Shown here: in pieces, positions 15,692 to 34,007 of the stretch | How the letters are laid out: every line of letters starts with the position of its first letter | Numbering within the stretch: the stretch's first letter is position 1 | Assembly: GCF_009707385.1 (NCBI RefSeq) | Contig: NZ_CP046115.1 | Span: 248,001 to 312,000 of the forward strand | Direction: 5' to 3' | DNA from: Klebsiella oxytoca | Lineage (GTDB): Bacteria > Pseudomonadota > Gammaproteobacteria > Enterobacterales > Enterobacteriaceae | Length of the DNA stretch: 64,000 bases | Position numbers and translations under genes: made by a program | Notes under the pieces: generated by a model | The model's input: only the letters and a program-made list of their open reading frames with translations | Told to the model about the DNA's origin: nothing | Databases searched by the model: none

Positions 15692-16650
15692 AGGACTACA
15701 CCGTTCCTCTGACGCTAATATCCATATTAGCTGACGCGGAATTTCACTCAGGCGAACAACTTGGCGAGCGTTTGGGGATGAGTCGGGCCGCAATCAATAA
15801 GCATATTCAAACGCTACGTGATTGGGGAATCGACGTGTTCACCGTGCCGGGTAAAGGCTACAGTCTACCTGAACCTATCCAGCTGCTGGATGAAGAGCAA
15901 ATCTCCAGGCAGATTGAACACGGCCGGGTAACTGTACTACCAGTGATTGATTCTACTAACCAGTATCTTCTGGACAGACTCAGCGAATTGCAATCTGGTG
16001 ACGCCTGCGTAGCTGAATATCAGCAGGCCGGCCGTGGTCGACGCGGGCGCAAGTGGTTCTCGCCATTTGGTTCGAATCTGTATCTTTCAATGTACTGGCG
16101 GCTTGAGCAAGGGCCTGCTGCTGCTATTGGCTTGAGTCTGGTTATCGGTATCGTGATAGCTGAGGTTCTGCAGAGCCTGGGGGCTGATAAAGTACGGGTA
16201 AAATGGCCGAATGACCTCTATTTGCAGGACCGGAAACTATCAGGGATCCTGGTCGAACTGACGGGGAAAACCGGCGATGCTGCGCAAATAGTCAGCGGCG
16301 CAGGTATTAATTTAATGATGCGCCGGGTAGAGTCGGATGTTGTTAATCAGGGCTGGATTAGCCTACAGGAAGCTGGGATCTCAATCGATCGTAATACGTT
16401 AGCTGCTTGTCTGATTAAAGAGCTGCGGGCGGGTTTTAAACTCTTTGAGAATGAAGGCTTAGCCCCCTATCTGAGCCGCTGGGAAAAACTGGATAACTTT
16501 ATAAATCGTCCGGTTAAACTTATTATTGGTGATAAAGAAGTCTTTGGCATTTCTCGAGGTATTGATGCTCAAGGGGCATTATTACTGGAACAGGACGGGA
16601 TAACAAAACCCTGGATTGGCGGTGAGATATCATTGCGAAGCGCTGAATAA
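15688..16650 (+). CDS. birA: biotin ligase / biotin operon repressor (BirA)
   Basis: Biotinylates the carboxyl carrier protein AccB and, as the biotinyl-AMP-bound dimer, represses the bio operon. 320 residues: N-terminal winged helix ([22 protein letters not shown]), central ligase domain with the biotinyl-AMP loop GRGRRGRKW near residue 115 and KWPNDLY with the catalytic Lys, and a C-terminal SH3-like domain. Translationally coupled to murB by ATGA. Confidence 0.98.
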   Translation: MKDYTVPLTLISILADAEFHSGEQLGERLGMSRAAINKHIQTLRDWGIDVFTVPGKGYSLPEPIQLLDEEQISRQIEHGRVTVLPVIDSTNQYLLDRLSELQSGDACVAEYQQAGRGRRGRKWFSPFGSNLYLSMYWRLEQGPAAAIGLSLVIGIVIAEVLQSLGADKVRVKWPNDLYLQDRKLSGILVELTGKTGDAAQIVSGAGINLMMRRVESDVVNQGWISLQEAGISIDRNTLAACLIKELRAGFKLFENEGLAPYLSRWEKLDNFINRPVKLIIGDKEVFGISRGIDAQGALLLEQDGITKPWIGGEISLRSAE

Positions 16651-16678
16651 AAAAGGGGGAGCCAGAGCTCCCTTTTTT
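16648..16678. terminator. bidirectional terminator birA / coaA
   Basis: AAAAAA-G-GGGAGC-CAGA-GCTCCC-TTTTTT. A-run and T-run flank the stem, so it can end birA on the plus strand and coaA on the minus strand. Confidence 0.9.
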
Positions 16679-17627
16679 ATTTCCGTAAGCGTACCTGATT
16701 GACTGAGTGATTTTCACTTTTGGTCATTATAAGGCTTGCCCGCTCACGGGTTGGAAGAATATTTTCTTTTAAATTCAGAAGGTTAATTTCATTCCATAGC
16801 GATGTGGCAACATTAACTGCTTCATCTTTAGACAGCTGAGCATAGTTATGAAAATAGGAATCCGGATCGGTAAAAGCACCTTCGCGAAATTTCAAAAAGC
16901 GGTTGATATACCAGTTTTTGAGTAACTCTTCTGGTGCATCAACATAAATAGAAAAATCAACAAAATCGGAAACAAATACATGATGTGGATCGTGAGGATA
17001 ATCCATTCCACTCTGCAGGACATTTAATCCTTCAAGAATTAATATATCAGGTTGAGTAACTGTTTTATCCCCATCAGGAATAACGTCATAAATAAGATGG
17101 GAATATACCGGTGCAGTAGCATCAGAAACTCCAGACTTCAGGTCGGAGACGAATTTAACCAAGCGACGCATATCGTAAGACTGCGGGAAGCCTTTCTTCT
17201 TCATCAATCCGCGTTGTTTCAATACCGCATTAGGATGCAGAAAGCCATCAGTCGTAATCAATTCTACATGTCGATGTTCAGGCCAGCGGCTAAGTAAAGC
17301 TTGTAGTACACGCGCGGTGGTGCTTTTACCAACGGCCACGCTACCCGCAATGCTAATGATGTAAGGAATACGTTGCCCGTTGGTGCCAAGGAATTGTTCC
17401 AGTACGGCCTGGCGGCGTAGATTAGAACTGATATAGAAATTGAGTAAACGCGACAGCGGCAAATAAATTTCTGCAACTTCTTCCAGGGAAAGATCTTCGT
17501 TGATGCCTTTTAACCGCGTGATTTCTTCTTCTGTCAACGTCATTGGGACGGAATCGCGAAGTGCGGCCCATTGATCGCGGTTAAATTGTAGATACGGTGT
17601 CATTAACGTTTGCTCTTTTAGGCTCAT
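16677..17627 (-). CDS. coaA: pantothenate kinase (CoaA)
   Basis: Type I pantothenate kinase; phosphorylates pantothenate, the first and feedback-controlled step of coenzyme A synthesis. The P-loop [12 protein letters not shown] lies near residue 95 and DVIPDGDKT and [15 protein letters not shown] follow. I place the start at 17627 ([14 protein letters not shown]) to give the family length of 316 residues; an ATG two codons earlier is in frame. It is convergent with birA, as in E. coli. Confidence 0.97.
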   Translation of the reverse strand: MSLKEQTLMTPYLQFNRDQWAALRDSVPMTLTEEEITRLKGINEDLSLEEVAEIYLPLSRLLNFYISSNLRRQAVLEQFLGTNGQRIPYIISIAGSVAVGKSTTARVLQALLSRWPEHRHVELITTDGFLHPNAVLKQRGLMKKKGFPQSYDMRRLVKFVSDLKSGVSDATAPVYSHLIYDVIPDGDKTVTQPDILILEGLNVLQSGMDYPHDPHHVFVSDFVDFSIYVDAPEELLKNWYINRFLKFREGAFTDPDSYFHNYAQLSKDEAVNVATSLWNEINLLNLKENILPTRERASLIMTKSENHSVNQVRLRK

Positions 17628-17977
17628 AAGCATGTTCTTGCAGCCGCCGAATTACATGAAGGCGGTATGCTTCACACTAGTTAATCAGGACAATGGGCAG
17701 GAGGGTAACACCAGATTGCGAGGAATAATAAGAAAAAAACTCATTGGATGATGCTTTCTAGAGGTAACATCACAGTGATGGATGGTTACGCGAAGGTTTA
17801 TAAAATTCTCAGCAGAGCCATGCCGGTTGTTCGGATGGAACATACATTTTTCCTTCGCCGCTCCCGTTTCTGTAGAGGAGGGTGGTGTATTTTTGTTCTG
17901 CATTGTTTGAAATTACACCGTTTTTTCTCGTTTGAGCACAAAATGTGAGCAATAGAACATTTTCTGCAATTTTTTAG

Positions 17978-18006
17978 TTGCATGAACTCTCAGGTCTCCC
18001 TAGAAT
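17978..18006 (+). promoter_or_regulatory. thrU-tufB operon promoter
   Basis: TTGCAT, 17-bp spacer, TAGAAT, then a GC-rich discriminator (GCGCGCT), 15 bp before the first tRNA. AT-rich DNA upstream (17900-17975) could be a UP element or Fis-binding region. The rest of the gap between coaA and the tRNAs (17628-17977) shows no gene. Confidence 0.85.
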
Positions 18007-18020
18007 GCGCGCTACTTGAT

Positions 18021-18096
<76 letters not shown>

Positions 18097-18106
18097 TCAA
18101 GTGCCT

Positions 18107-18191
<85 letters not shown>

Positions 18192-18310
18192 TCTTTCGGC
18201 AACGCTTTGCGGAGCCAGAGTTGATTAGCTAAGCTGGTCTGCTCAAACAGAAAAAGAGACTCTTCTCTTTTTTTTGTTATAGAAAGAACTGGGTAGCCGA
18301 GTTTCAGGAT

Positions 18311-18385
<75 letters not shown>

Positions 18386-18390
18386 AACGT

Positions 18391-18466
18391 GCTGATATGG
18401 CTCAGTTGGTAGAGCGCACCCTTGGTAAGGGTGAGGTCCCCAGTTCGACTCTGGGTATCAGCACCA
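18391..18466 (+). tRNA. thrT: tRNA-Thr (GGT)
   Basis: GCTGATATGGCTCAGTTGG start, anticodon loop TTGGTAA (GGT), encoded CCA; 76 nt, five bases after tRNA-Gly. Confidence 0.97.
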
Positions 18467-18546
18467 CTTCTTTATCTCTCCTCCCCTGTTTCTCTCTTGT
18501 TTATTGCATTCAACAAGTCGGGCATGTTGCCCGGTTGATGTGGTGA

Positions 18547-19767
<1,221 letters not shown>

Positions 19768-19799
19768 TTGCTGATAACATTTGACGCAATGCGCAATAA

Positions 19800-19825
19800 A
19801 AGGGCATCATTTGATGCCCTTTTTG
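19800..19825 (+). terminator. tufB terminator
   Basis: AGGGCATCA-TT-TGATGCCCT followed by TTTTT. Confidence 0.9.
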
Positions 19826-19999
19826 CACGCTTTCACACCAGAACCTGGCTCATCAGTGATTTTTTGGGTCATAATCATTGCTGAGACAGGCTCTGAAGAG
19901 GGCGTTAAGTCCGAAACGCAACAGAGCATTTCGGTTTGGTCGCCTCGCATTTCATGCGGGGTGAAGATATTTGTCTGAATTCTTGTGACAGGTTGGTTT

Positions 20000-20383
20000 A
20001 TGAGTGCGAATACCGAAGCTCAAGGGAGCGGGCGCGGCCTCGAAGCGATGAAGTGGACGATCGTTGTCGTGCTGCTGGTTGTGGCCATCGTCGGCAACTT
20101 CCTTTATCGTGACATTATGCTGGCAGTGCGGGCACTGGCCGTAGTGATTCTGATCGCTGCAGCTGGCGGTGTCGCGCTGTTAACGACAAAAGGTAAGGCG
20201 ACAGTCGCTTTCGCTCGTGAAGCGAGAACCGAAGTGCGCAAGGTGATCTGGCCGACTCGCCAGGAAACGTTGCACACCACGCTGATTGTTGCCGCAGTGA
20301 CCGCAGTAATGTCACTGATCCTGTGGGGGCTGGATGGTATTCTGGTTCGCCTGGTATCCTTTATCACTGGCCTGAGGTTCTGA
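20000..20383 (+). CDS. secE: preprotein translocase subunit SecE
   Basis: Essential membrane subunit of SecYEG that clamps SecY. 127 residues with three hydrophobic segments (about 19-36, 45-63, 93-111) and the conserved cytoplasmic stretch [19 protein letters not shown] before the last helix. Start at 20000 ([10 protein letters not shown]) fits the E. coli length; the reading frame extends five codons upstream without support. nusG starts one base after its stop region. Confidence 0.97.
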   Translation: MSANTEAQGSGRGLEAMKWTIVVVLLVVAIVGNFLYRDIMLAVRALAVVILIAAAGGVALLTTKGKATVAFAREARTEVRKVIWPTRQETLHTTLIVAAVTAVMSLILWGLDGILVRLVSFITGLRF

Positions 20384-20384
20384 G

Positions 20385-20930
20385 ATGTCTGAAGCTCCTA
20401 AAAAACGCTGGTACGTCGTTCAGGCGTTTTCCGGTTTTGAAGGTCGCGTAGCTACCTCGTTGCGTGAACATATCAAATTACACAATATGGAAGAGTTGTT
20501 TGGCGAAGTCATGGTGCCGACCGAAGAAGTGGTCGAAATCCGTGGCGGCCAGCGTCGTAAAAGCGAGCGCAAATTCTTCCCGGGCTATGTACTGGTCCAG
20601 ATGGTGATGAACGACGCAAGCTGGCACCTGGTACGTAGCGTACCGCGTGTAATGGGTTTCATTGGCGGTACCTCCGACCGTCCGGCTCCAATCAGCGACA
20701 AAGAAGTCGACGCGATCATGAATCGTCTACAGCAGGTTGGCGATAAACCGCGGCCGAAGACGCTGTTTGAACCGGGTGAAATGGTACGCGTTAGCGATGG
20801 TCCATTTGCAGACTTTAACGGCGTGGTTGAAGAAGTTGACTATGAGAAGTCTCGCCTGAAAGTGTCTGTTTCTATCTTTGGACGTGCCACTCCCGTTGAG
20901 CTGGACTTCGCTCAGGTAGAAAAAGCCTAA
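20385..20930 (+). CDS. nusG: transcription termination/antitermination factor NusG
   Basis: Binds RNA polymerase (N-terminal NGN domain) and Rho or S10 (C-terminal KOW domain). 181 residues: [11 protein letters not shown] at the start and the KOW segment [19 protein letters not shown] near residue 125. Co-transcribed with secE (gap 1 nt). Confidence 0.98.
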   Translation: MSEAPKKRWYVVQAFSGFEGRVATSLREHIKLHNMEELFGEVMVPTEEVVEIRGGQRRKSERKFFPGYVLVQMVMNDASWHLVRSVPRVMGFIGGTSDRPAPISDKEVDAIMNRLQQVGDKPRPKTLFEPGEMVRVSDGPFADFNGVVEEVDYEKSRLKVSVSIFGRATPVELDFAQVEKA

Positions 20931-20967
20931 CTGCCGATCAAAAAAGCAACGTTTTAATCGTTGCATG

Positions 20968-21004
20968 AGGCGCGAAATTGACATACAATTTCGCGCCTTT
21001 TGTT
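20968..21004 (+). terminator. nusG terminator / rplK upstream hairpin
   Basis: AGGCGCGAAATT-GACATAC-AATTTCGCGCCT (12-bp perfect stem) followed by TTTTG. A second, smaller stem (GCAACG/CGTTGC) lies just before it. A TTGACA inside the hairpin could contribute to an rplK promoter, so the region may do both jobs. Confidence 0.75.
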
Positions 21005-21044
21005 TTTATGGGCCTGATGCCCATAAAGCGATATTTATTACGGG

Positions 21045-21085
21045 GAGCCTTTTTAAAGGCGTTACACCCAAACGAGGAAATTTAA
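21045..21085 (+). promoter_or_regulatory. probable L1 translational operator before rplK
   Basis: The leader GGAGCCTTTTTAAAGGCG followed by GAGGAAATTTAA just ahead of rplK can fold into a hairpin. In E. coli free L1 binds the equivalent leader to repress L11-L1 translation. The assignment is by position and similarity. Confidence 0.6.
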
Positions 21086-22222
<1,137 letters not shown>

Positions 22223-22300
22223 GATTAGCTTTACGTGGGCGGTGGATTTGTCTACAATCTTACCCCCACGTATTCTGCTTATAGCAGACGTATAGCCGAG

Positions 22301-22405
22301 ATATTCAGGCTGTGGCAAGGCGACAACTGAGTGAATCACCTGGAGCATAGTTAACTATGTGACTGGTGTGAACGAAGGCAGTCAAGGCCGCCACAGAGTG
22401 AATAG
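22301..22405. repeat. ERIC-like palindrome between rplA and rplJ
   Basis: Outer arms TATTCAGGCTGTGGC and GCCACAGAGTGAATA pair, and the centre CATAGTTAACTATG is a perfect palindrome. Inner arms (CAAGGCGACAA, GAGTGAATCACCTGGAGCATA, TGACTGGTGTGAACG) match the reverse complement of the ERIC core. It sits between rplA and the L10 leader in a highly transcribed operon. Confidence 0.75.
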
Positions 22406-22437
22406 CGACGGATAGACAAGATTTGTTCGTTGGAGCC

Positions 22438-22637
22438 TGGCCTATCCAGGCCTCCGTCGAAGACCGCAGGTGTTTCGCAAGAGACTTAATCCCCTGCGTA
22501 GACGGTGACAGAACGCTAAGATTATTTTTGGATACTCTGGCTTGTTTCTGCTCACCGTATTAAGACGCTCTTCTCTTTGAGTTGAGTGAAGTGAGTTCCG
22601 GAGCACGAGCTCTGGCAAACATCCAGGAGCAAAGCTA
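22438..22637 (+). promoter_or_regulatory. rplJL leader (L10-L7/L12 binding region)
   Basis: About 200 nt of structured leader with no ORF, ending in AGGAGCAAAGCTA before rplJ. In E. coli the L10(L12)4 complex binds this leader and represses rplJL translation. The upstream part of the same gap (22223-22300) contains the conserved ACGTGGGCGGTG / TACCCCCACGT inverted repeat. Confidence 0.75.
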
Positions 22638-23135
22638 ATGGCTTTAAATCTTCAAGACAAACAAGCGATTGTTGCTGAAGTCAGCGAAGTAGCCAAAGGC
22701 GCGCTGTCTGCAGTAGTTGCGGATTCCCGTGGCGTAACTGTAGATAAAATGACTGAACTGCGTAAAGCAGGTCGTGAAGCTGGCGTATACATGCGTGTTG
22801 TTCGTAACACCCTGCTGCGCCGCGTCGTTGAAGGTACTCCTTTCGAGTGCCTGAAAGACACGTTTGTTGGTCCGACCCTGATTGCATACTCTATGGAACA
22901 CCCGGGCGCAGCTGCTCGTCTGTTCAAAGAGTTCGCGAAAGCGAATGCAAAATTTGAGGTCAAAGCCGCAGCCTTTGAAGGTGAGCTGATCCCGGCGTCG
23001 CAAATCGACCGCCTGGCGACTCTGCCGACCTACGAAGAAGCAATTGCACGCCTGATGGCAACCATGAAAGAAGCTTCGGCTGGCAAACTGGTTCGCACTC
23101 TGGCTGCTGTACGCGATGCGAAAGAAGCTGCTTAA
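22638..23135 (+). CDS. rplJ: 50S ribosomal protein L10
   Basis: 165 residues; binds 23S rRNA through its N-terminal part and anchors two L7/L12 dimers through its C-terminal helix (ending [16 protein letters not shown]). 66 nt before rplL. Confidence 0.98.
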   Translation: MALNLQDKQAIVAEVSEVAKGALSAVVADSRGVTVDKMTELRKAGREAGVYMRVVRNTLLRRVVEGTPFECLKDTFVGPTLIAYSMEHPGAAARLFKEFAKANAKFEVKAAAFEGELIPASQIDRLATLPTYEEAIARLMATMKEASAGKLVRTLAAVRDAKEAA

Positions 23136-23201
23136 TTGCAGTTATCTTTATCAAGCATCTGCTTACGTATAAACTTATTCTGATATTCAGGAACAATTTA
23201 A

Positions 23202-23567
<366 letters not shown>

Positions 23568-23606
23568 GCCAACCTTTCCGGTTGCAGCTTGAGTAATCAG
23601 GCTGAT

Positions 23607-23637
23607 GGCTGGTGACTTTTTAGTCACCAGCCTTTTT
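23607..23637 (+). terminator. rplL-rpoB attenuator
   Basis: GGCTGGTGACT-TTTT-AGTCACCAGCC followed by TTTTT. The equivalent E. coli terminator is partial and sets the ratio of ribosomal protein to RNA polymerase mRNA. The rest of the gap (23638-23892) has no gene; by position it should hold the RNase III processing site. Confidence 0.88.
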
Positions 23638-23892
23638 GCGCTGTAAGGCGCCAGTAGCATTTCACACTGTTTGACTACTGGTTGTCCTGACAATGCTTGT
23701 TTCTATAGACGACTTAATATACTGCGACAGGTTGGGGTTCCTGAGCTGTGTAAATCGCAATGAAATGGTTTAAGCGTGATAGAAACAGGTATTGCGGAAA
23801 GTGTTCCATTTTCCGGTCAACAAAATAGTGTTGCATAAAAAACTGCCTGATGTGGGCAGATGGGTCGACTTGTCAGCGAGCTGAGGAACCCT

Positions 23893-26800
23893 ATGGTTTA
23901 CTCCTATACCGAGAAAAAACGTATTCGTAAGGATTTTGGTAAACGTCCGCAGGTTCTGGACATACCTTATCTCCTTTCTATCCAGCTTGACTCGTTTCAG
24001 AAGTTCATCGAGCAAGATCCTGAAGGGCAGTATGGTCTGGAAGCAGCTTTCCGTTCCGTATTCCCGATTAAGAGCTACAGCGGTAATTCTGAGCTGCAGT
24101 ACGTCAGCTACCGTCTGGGCGAACCGGTTTTTGACGTTAAAGAATGTCAGATCCGTGGCGTGACCTACTCGGCACCGCTGCGCGTCAAACTGCGTCTGGT
24201 GATCTACGAGCGCGAAGCGCCGGAAGGCACCGTTAAAGACATTAAAGAACAAGAAGTCTACATGGGCGAAATCCCGCTCATGACCGACAACGGTACCTTT
24301 GTTATCAACGGTACCGAGCGCGTTATCGTTTCTCAGCTGCACCGTAGCCCGGGCGTCTTCTTTGACAGTGACAAAGGTAAGACCCACTCTTCCGGTAAGG
24401 TTCTGTATAACGCACGTATCATTCCTTACCGTGGCTCTTGGCTTGACTTCGAATTCGACCCGAAAGACAACCTGTTTGTCCGTATCGACCGTCGTCGTAA
24501 GCTGCCGGCTACTATCATCCTGCGCGCGCTGAACTACACCACTGAGCAGATCCTTGACCTGTTCTTCGAAAAAGTGGTCTTCGAAATTCGCGATAACAAG
24601 CTGCAGATGGAACTGATACCGGAGCGTCTGCGCGGCGAAACCGCCTCCTTCGATATCGAAGCGAACGGTAAAGTGTACGTTGAGAAAGGCCGCCGTATTA
24701 CTGCGCGCCACATTCGCCAGCTGGAAAAAGACGATATCAAACATATCGAAGTTCCGGTTGAGTACATCGCTGGCAAAGTTGCCTCTAAAGACTATGTTGA
24801 CGAATCTACCGGCGAGCTGATCTGCCCGGCGAACATGGAGCTGAGCCTGGATCTGCTGGCCAAGCTGAGCCAGTCTGGCCATAAGCGTATCGAAACGCTG
24901 TTCACCAACGATCTGGACCACGGTCCGTACATCTCTGAGACTGTACGCGTCGACCCGACCAACGATCGTCTGAGCGCGCTGGTAGAAATCTACCGCATGA
25001 TGCGTCCTGGTGAGCCGCCGACTCGTGAAGCCGCTGAAAGCCTGTTCGAGAATCTGTTCTTCTCCGAAGACCGCTACGATCTGTCCGCGGTTGGTCGTAT
25101 GAAGTTCAACCGTTCTCTGCTGCGCGACGAAATCGAAGGTTCCGGTATCCTGAGCAAAGAAGACATCATCGAAGTGATGAAGAAGCTCATTGATATCCGT
25201 AACGGTAAAGGCGAAGTCGATGATATCGACCACCTCGGCAACCGTCGTATCCGTTCCGTTGGCGAAATGGCGGAAAACCAGTTCCGCGTTGGCCTGGTTC
25301 GCGTAGAGCGTGCGGTGAAAGAGCGTCTGTCTCTGGGCGATCTGGATACCCTGATGCCTCAGGATATGATCAACGCCAAGCCGATTTCTGCAGCAGTGAA
25401 AGAGTTCTTTGGTTCCAGCCAGCTGTCTCAGTTTATGGACCAGAACAACCCGCTGTCTGAGATTACGCACAAACGTCGTATCTCTGCACTCGGCCCGGGC
25501 GGTCTGACCCGTGAGCGCGCAGGCTTTGAAGTTCGAGACGTACACCCGACCCACTACGGTCGCGTATGCCCAATCGAAACGCCTGAAGGTCCGAACATCG
25601 GTCTGATCAACTCCCTGTCCGTGTACGCACAGACTAACGAATATGGTTTCCTTGAGACGCCGTATCGTAAAGTGACCGACGGTGTTGTGACCGACGAAAT
25701 TCATTACCTGTCTGCTATCGAAGAAGGTAACTACGTCATCGCTCAGGCGAACTCCAACCTGGATGACGAAGGCCACTTTGTAGAAGATCTGGTTACCTGC
25801 CGTAGTAAAGGCGAATCCAGCTTGTTCAGCCGCGACCAGGTTGACTACATGGACGTATCCACCCAGCAGGTGGTTTCCGTCGGTGCGTCCCTGATCCCGT
25901 TCCTGGAACACGATGACGCCAACCGTGCATTGATGGGTGCGAACATGCAACGTCAGGCGGTTCCGACTCTGCGCGCTGATAAGCCGCTGGTTGGTACCGG
26001 TATGGAACGTGCTGTTGCCGTTGACTCCGGTGTTACTGCGGTCGCTAAACGTGGCGGTACCGTTCAGTACGTGGATGCTTCCCGTATCGTTATCAAAGTT
26101 AACGAAGACGAGATGTACCCGGGCGAAGCAGGTATCGACATCTATAACCTGACCAAGTACACCCGTTCTAACCAGAACACCTGCATCAACCAGATGCCGT
26201 GTGTCTCCCTGGGCGAGCCGATTGAGCGCGGTGACGTGCTGGCCGACGGCCCGTCTACCGACCTCGGTGAACTGGCGCTCGGTCAGAACATGCGCGTCGC
26301 GTTCATGCCGTGGAACGGTTACAACTTCGAAGACTCCATCCTCGTTTCCGAGCGTGTTGTCCAGGAAGACCGTTTTACCACCATCCACATTCAGGAACTG
26401 GCGTGCGTGTCCCGTGACACTAAGCTGGGGCCGGAAGAGATCACCGCTGATATCCCGAACGTGGGTGAAGCCGCGCTCTCTAAACTGGATGAATCCGGTA
26501 TCGTTTATATCGGTGCGGAAGTAACCGGTGGCGATATTCTGGTTGGTAAGGTTACGCCGAAAGGTGAAACCCAGCTGACGCCGGAAGAGAAACTGCTGCG
26601 TGCGATCTTCGGTGAGAAAGCGTCTGACGTTAAAGACTCTTCTCTGCGCGTGCCAAACGGTGTTTCCGGTACCATTATCGACGTTCAGGTCTTTACCCGC
26701 GATGGCGTAGAAAAAGACAAACGTGCGCTGGAAATCGAAGAGATGCAGCTCAAACAGGCGAAGAAAGACCTGTCTGAAGAACTGCAGATCCTTGAAGCTG

Positions 26801-27921
26801 GCCTGTTTGGTCGTATCTACGCGGTGCTGGTCTCCGGCGGTATCGAAGCTGAGAAGCTCGACAAGCTGCCGCGCGATCGCTGGCTGGAACTCGGCCTGAC
26901 CGACGAAGAGAAACAAAATCAGCTGGAACAGCTGGCTGAGCAGTACGACGAACTGAAACACGAGTTCGAGAAAAAACTCGAAGCGAAACGCCGCAAAATC
27001 ACCCAGGGCGACGATCTGGCACCGGGCGTGCTGAAGATTGTTAAAGTGTATCTGGCCGTTAAACGTCAGATTCAGCCTGGTGACAAAATGGCAGGCCGTC
27101 ACGGTAACAAGGGTGTTATCTCTAAGATCAACCCGATCGAAGATATGCCTTACGATGAAAACGGCACGCCGGTAGACATCGTACTGAACCCGCTGGGCGT
27201 ACCGTCTCGTATGAACATCGGTCAGATCCTGGAAACTCACCTGGGTATGGCTGCGAAAGGCATCGGCGAGAAAATTAACGCCATGCTGAAGCAGCAGCAG
27301 GAAGTCGCCAAACTGCGCGAGTTCATCCAGCGTGCCTACGATCTGGGTACCGACGTTCGTCAGAAGGTGGATCTGAATACCTTCACTGACGAAGAAGTTA
27401 TGCGTCTCGCTGAAAACCTGAAAAAAGGTATGCCGATCGCAACGCCGGTCTTCGACGGTGCGAAAGAGTCTGAAATCAAGGAGCTGTTACAGCTTGGTGG
27501 CCTGCCGACTTCCGGCCAGATCACCCTGTTCGACGGTCGTACCGGTGAGCAGTTCGAGCGCCAGGTTACCGTTGGCTACATGTACATGCTGAAACTGAAC
27601 CACTTGGTTGATGACAAAATGCATGCGCGTTCTACCGGTTCTTACAGCCTGGTTACTCAGCAGCCGCTGGGTGGTAAGGCGCAGTTCGGTGGTCAGCGCT
27701 TCGGGGAGATGGAAGTGTGGGCGCTGGAAGCATATGGCGCAGCATACACCCTGCAGGAAATGCTCACCGTTAAGTCTGATGACGTGAATGGCCGTACTAA
27801 GATGTATAAGAACATCGTGGATGGCAACCATCAGATGGAACCGGGCATGCCGGAATCCTTCAACGTACTGTTGAAAGAGATTCGCTCGCTGGGCATCAAC
27901 ATCGAACTGGAAGACGAGTAA
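23893..27921 (+). CDS. rpoB: RNA polymerase subunit beta
   Basis: 1342 residues from ATG 23893 ([16 protein letters not shown]), the E. coli length; an in-frame ATG 33 nt upstream is open but unsupported. The rifampicin-binding cluster ([30 protein letters not shown]) has the wild-type sequence. [13 protein letters not shown] and the C-terminal [21 protein letters not shown] clamp region are present. Confidence 0.98.
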   Translation: MVYSYTEKKRIRKDFGKRPQVLDIPYLLSIQLDSFQKFIEQDPEGQYGLEAAFRSVFPIKSYSGNSELQYVSYRLGEPVFDVKECQIRGVTYSAPLRVKLRLVIYEREAPEGTVKDIKEQEVYMGEIPLMTDNGTFVINGTERVIVSQLHRSPGVFFDSDKGKTHSSGKVLYNARIIPYRGSWLDFEFDPKDNLFVRIDRRRKLPATIILRALNYTTEQILDLFFEKVVFEIRDNKLQMELIPERLRGETASFDIEANGKVYVEKGRRITARHIRQLEKDDIKHIEVPVEYIAGKVASKDYVDESTGELICPANMELSLDLLAKLSQSGHKRIETLFTNDLDHGPYISETVRVDPTNDRLSALVEIYRMMRPGEPPTREAAESLFENLFFSEDRYDLSAVGRMKFNRSLLRDEIEGSGILSKEDIIEVMKKLIDIRNGKGEVDDIDHLGNRRIRSVGEMAENQFRVGLVRVERAVKERLSLGDLDTLMPQDMINAKPISAAVKEFFGSSQLSQFMDQNNPLSEITHKRRISALGPGGLTRERAGFEVRDVHPTHYGRVCPIETPEGPNIGLINSLSVYAQTNEYGFLETPYRKVTDGVVTDEIHYLSAIEEGNYVIAQANSNLDDEGHFVEDLVTCRSKGESSLFSRDQVDYMDVSTQQVVSVGASLIPFLEHDDANRALMGANMQRQAVPTLRADKPLVGTGMERAVAVDSGVTAVAKRGGTVQYVDASRIVIKVNEDEMYPGEAGIDIYNLTKYTRSNQNTCINQMPCVSLGEPIERGDVLADGPSTDLGELALGQNMRVAFMPWNGYNFEDSILVSERVVQEDRFTTIHIQELACVSRDTKLGPEEITADIPNVGEAALSKLDESGIVYIGAEVTGGDILVGKVTPKGETQLTPEEKLLRAIFGEKASDVKDSSLRVPNGVSGTIIDVQVFTRDGVEKDKRALEIEEMQLKQAKKDLSEELQILEAGLFGRIYAVLVSGGIEAEKLDKLPRDRWLELGLTDEEKQNQLEQLAEQYDELKHEFEKKLEAKRRKITQGDDLAPGVLKIVKVYLAVKRQIQPGDKMAGRHGNKGVISKINPIEDMPYDENGTPVDIVLNPLGVPSRMNIGQILETHLGMAAKGIGEKINAMLKQQQEVAKLREFIQRAYDLGTDVRQKVDLNTFTDEEVMRLAENLKKGMPIATPVFDGAKESEIKELLQLGGLPTSGQITLFDGRTGEQFERQVTVGYMYMLKLNHLVDDKMHARSTGSYSLVTQQPLGGKAQFGGQRFGEMEVWALEAYGAAYTLQEMLTVKSDDVNGRTKMYKNIVDGNHQMEPGMPESFNVLLKEIRSLGINIELEDE

Positions 27922-27997
27922 CTCTCGCTCAAACAGGTCACTGGTGCCGGGGTAAGACCCGGCGCCAGATTGTGCTAACTCCGACGGGAGCAAATCC

Positions 27998-32221
<4,224 letters not shown>

Positions 32222-32242
32222 TCGTTGATTCGCTAAGCGCTT

Positions 32243-32276
32243 AAAAAGCCAGTCAGGTCATCTGACTGGCTTTTTT
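32243..32276 (+). terminator. rpoBC terminator
   Basis: AAAAAGCCAGTCAG-GTCAT-CTGACTGGCTTTTTT. Confidence 0.93.
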
Positions 32277-32623
32277 ATTGCCTGCTATTTGTTATTTGTC
32301 TCATCTACCTTTCTATTACATTTTATTGATGTAATTGCCTCAATTAATTATCAAATAAACCATTCTTATTAGTTATTTATTTTCATTTAAGATTTTCGTC
32401 ATCAATCAAAGGGTGAAAATCCTACATGTATCAAAAAATAAGCACCGCAAACGCTATATAGTCAAAAAACTAAAATAATCATGTGATTACTTTCCCGGTT
32501 CTTTTCGGTTTACCGCAACCGAGGGGATTGTTACGCCTGTCAAAAAGGCGCTGGATGAGGAGAGCTAATAAAAACAAAGCGGAGAGTATTGTCGATATTT
32601 AATGGATAGCTTCTGGGGGATGT
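32277..32623 (+). promoter_or_regulatory. AT-rich dcuB upstream region
   Basis: About 350 bp, clearly richer in A+T than its surroundings, with no ORF. It should hold the dcuB promoter. E. coli dcuB responds to FNR, DcuR, NarL and CRP. I see runs of TTATT/ATTAATTATCAA and a half CRP-like ATGTGATTA near 32480, but no convincing full FNR or CRP site. TCGGTT-TACCGC-AACCGA near 32505 is a small hairpin. Confidence 0.4.
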
Positions 32624-33964
32624 ATGGAGTTTGCTATACAACTTATCATTATCTTAATTTGTTTGTTCTATGGCGCGAAAAAGGGCGGCATTGCGCTCGG
32701 CCTTTTAGGCGGTATTGGATTAGTTATTTTAGTTTTTGTTTTTCATCTTCAACCGGGAAAACCACCTGTCGATGTCATGCTGGTGATTATCGCGGTGGTG
32801 GCCGCGTCGGCGACGCTGCAGGCCTCCGGTGGTTTAGATGTGATGCTGCAGATTGCCGAGAAACTTCTGCGGCGTAACCCAAAATATGTCTCGATCGTGG
32901 CACCTTTCGTCACCTGTACGCTGACGATTCTGTGCGGTACCGGTCACGTGGTCTATACCATCCTGCCAATTATCTACGATGTCGCCATCAAAAATAATAT
33001 CCGCCCGGAACGTCCTATGGCGGCGAGCTCTATCGGCGCGCAGATGGGCATCATCGCCAGTCCGGTTTCCGTGGCGGTGGTCTCGCTGGTGGCGATGCTC
33101 GGCAATTTTACCTTTAACGGTAAGCATCTTGAGTTTCTCGATCTGCTGGCGATAACCATTCCGTCCACGCTGCTGGGGATTCTGGCCATTGGTATCTTCA
33201 GCTGGTTTCGCGGTAAAGAACTCGATAAAGACGAAGCCTTCCAGGCCTTTATTGCGGTGCCTGAAAACCATCACTACGTTTATGGCGACACGGCCACGCT
33301 GCTGGATAAGAAGCTACCGACCAGTAACTGGATTGCGATGTGGATTTTTCTGGCCTCGATAGCGGTTGTTGCCTTGCTTGGCGCCTTCTCTGAACTGCGT
33401 CCGACATTCGACGGTAAGCCGCTTTCAATGGTGCTGGTGATCCAGATGTTCATGCTGCTTTCCGGGGCGCTTATCATCATCATTACCAAAACCAATCCGG
33501 CCTCTATTTCTAAAAATGAGGTTTTCCGCTCGGGGATGATCGCCATCGTGGCGGTGTACGGAATTGCGTGGATGGCGGAGACCATGTTCGGCGCGCATAT
33601 GGCCGAAATTAAAGGCGTCCTGGGAGAGATGGTGAAGGAGTACCCGTGGGCCTATGCCATCGTTCTGCTGCTGGTGTCGAAGTTTGTTAACTCCCAGGCG
33701 GCTGCCCTGGCGGCGATAGTGCCGGTGGCGCTGGCGATTGGCGTTGACCCGGCCTATATCGTCGCTTCTGCGCCGGCCTGTTACGGTTATTACATTCTCC
33801 CGACTTACCCAAGCGATCTGGCGGCGATTCAGTTCGACCGTTCAGGTACCACGCATATCGGCCGCTTTGTCATTAACCACAGTTTCATTCTGCCAGGACT
33901 TATTGGCGTTAGCGTCTCTTGTGTCTTTGGCTGGATATTTGCGGCAATGTACGGATTTCTCTGA
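32624..33964 (+). CDS. dcuB: anaerobic C4-dicarboxylate transporter DcuB
   Basis: Inner-membrane fumarate:succinate antiporter used in fumarate respiration. 446 residues, hydrophobic throughout, and nearly collinear with E. coli DcuB (e.g. [20 protein letters not shown] near residue 27, [18 protein letters not shown] in the middle, [20 protein letters not shown] near the end). In E. coli dcuB lies next to fumB and dcuSR, far from rpoC. Here it follows rpoC with no fumarase gene or dcuSR beside it. GGGGGA precedes the ATG. Confidence 0.95.
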   Translation: MEFAIQLIIILICLFYGAKKGGIALGLLGGIGLVILVFVFHLQPGKPPVDVMLVIIAVVAASATLQASGGLDVMLQIAEKLLRRNPKYVSIVAPFVTCTLTILCGTGHVVYTILPIIYDVAIKNNIRPERPMAASSIGAQMGIIASPVSVAVVSLVAMLGNFTFNGKHLEFLDLLAITIPSTLLGILAIGIFSWFRGKELDKDEAFQAFIAVPENHHYVYGDTATLLDKKLPTSNWIAMWIFLASIAVVALLGAFSELRPTFDGKPLSMVLVIQMFMLLSGALIIIITKTNPASISKNEVFRSGMIAIVAVYGIAWMAETMFGAHMAEIKGVLGEMVKEYPWAYAIVLLLVSKFVNSQAAALAAIVPVALAIGVDPAYIVASAPACYGYYILPTYPSDLAAIQFDRSGTTHIGRFVINHSFILPGLIGVSVSCVFGWIFAAMYGFL

Positions 33965-33970
33965 GAGGAT

Positions 33971-33994
33971 ACAGGCGCCGGTAGCGGCGCCTGT
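33971..33994. terminator. hairpin between dcuB and the PTS pair
   Basis: ACAGGCGCC-GGTAGC-GGCGCCTGT, a perfect 9-bp stem between convergent dcuB and the PTS IIA gene. There is no strong T-run on either side, so it may act as a weak terminator or transcript end for both. Confidence 0.6.
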
Positions 33995-34007
33995 TAACTG
34001 CCTGGAA

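Noticed and set aside
23860..23892. Extended rpoB start 11 codons upstream
   Set aside because: E. coli RpoB begins at the downstream MVYSYTEKK and no support exists for the extension.
25400..25530. Possible rifampicin-resistance changes in rpoB
   Set aside because: The cluster reads as wild type.
23770..27240. Open frame of over 1100 codons on the minus strand opposite rpoB
   Set aside because: A by-product of strong codon bias in rpoB; composition is that of an antisense shadow. Similar long antisense frames opposite rpoC, tufB and fadB were rejected for the same reason.
32277..32623. FNR or CRP site for dcuB
   Set aside because: Only half-sites and poor matches were found; I do not call them.
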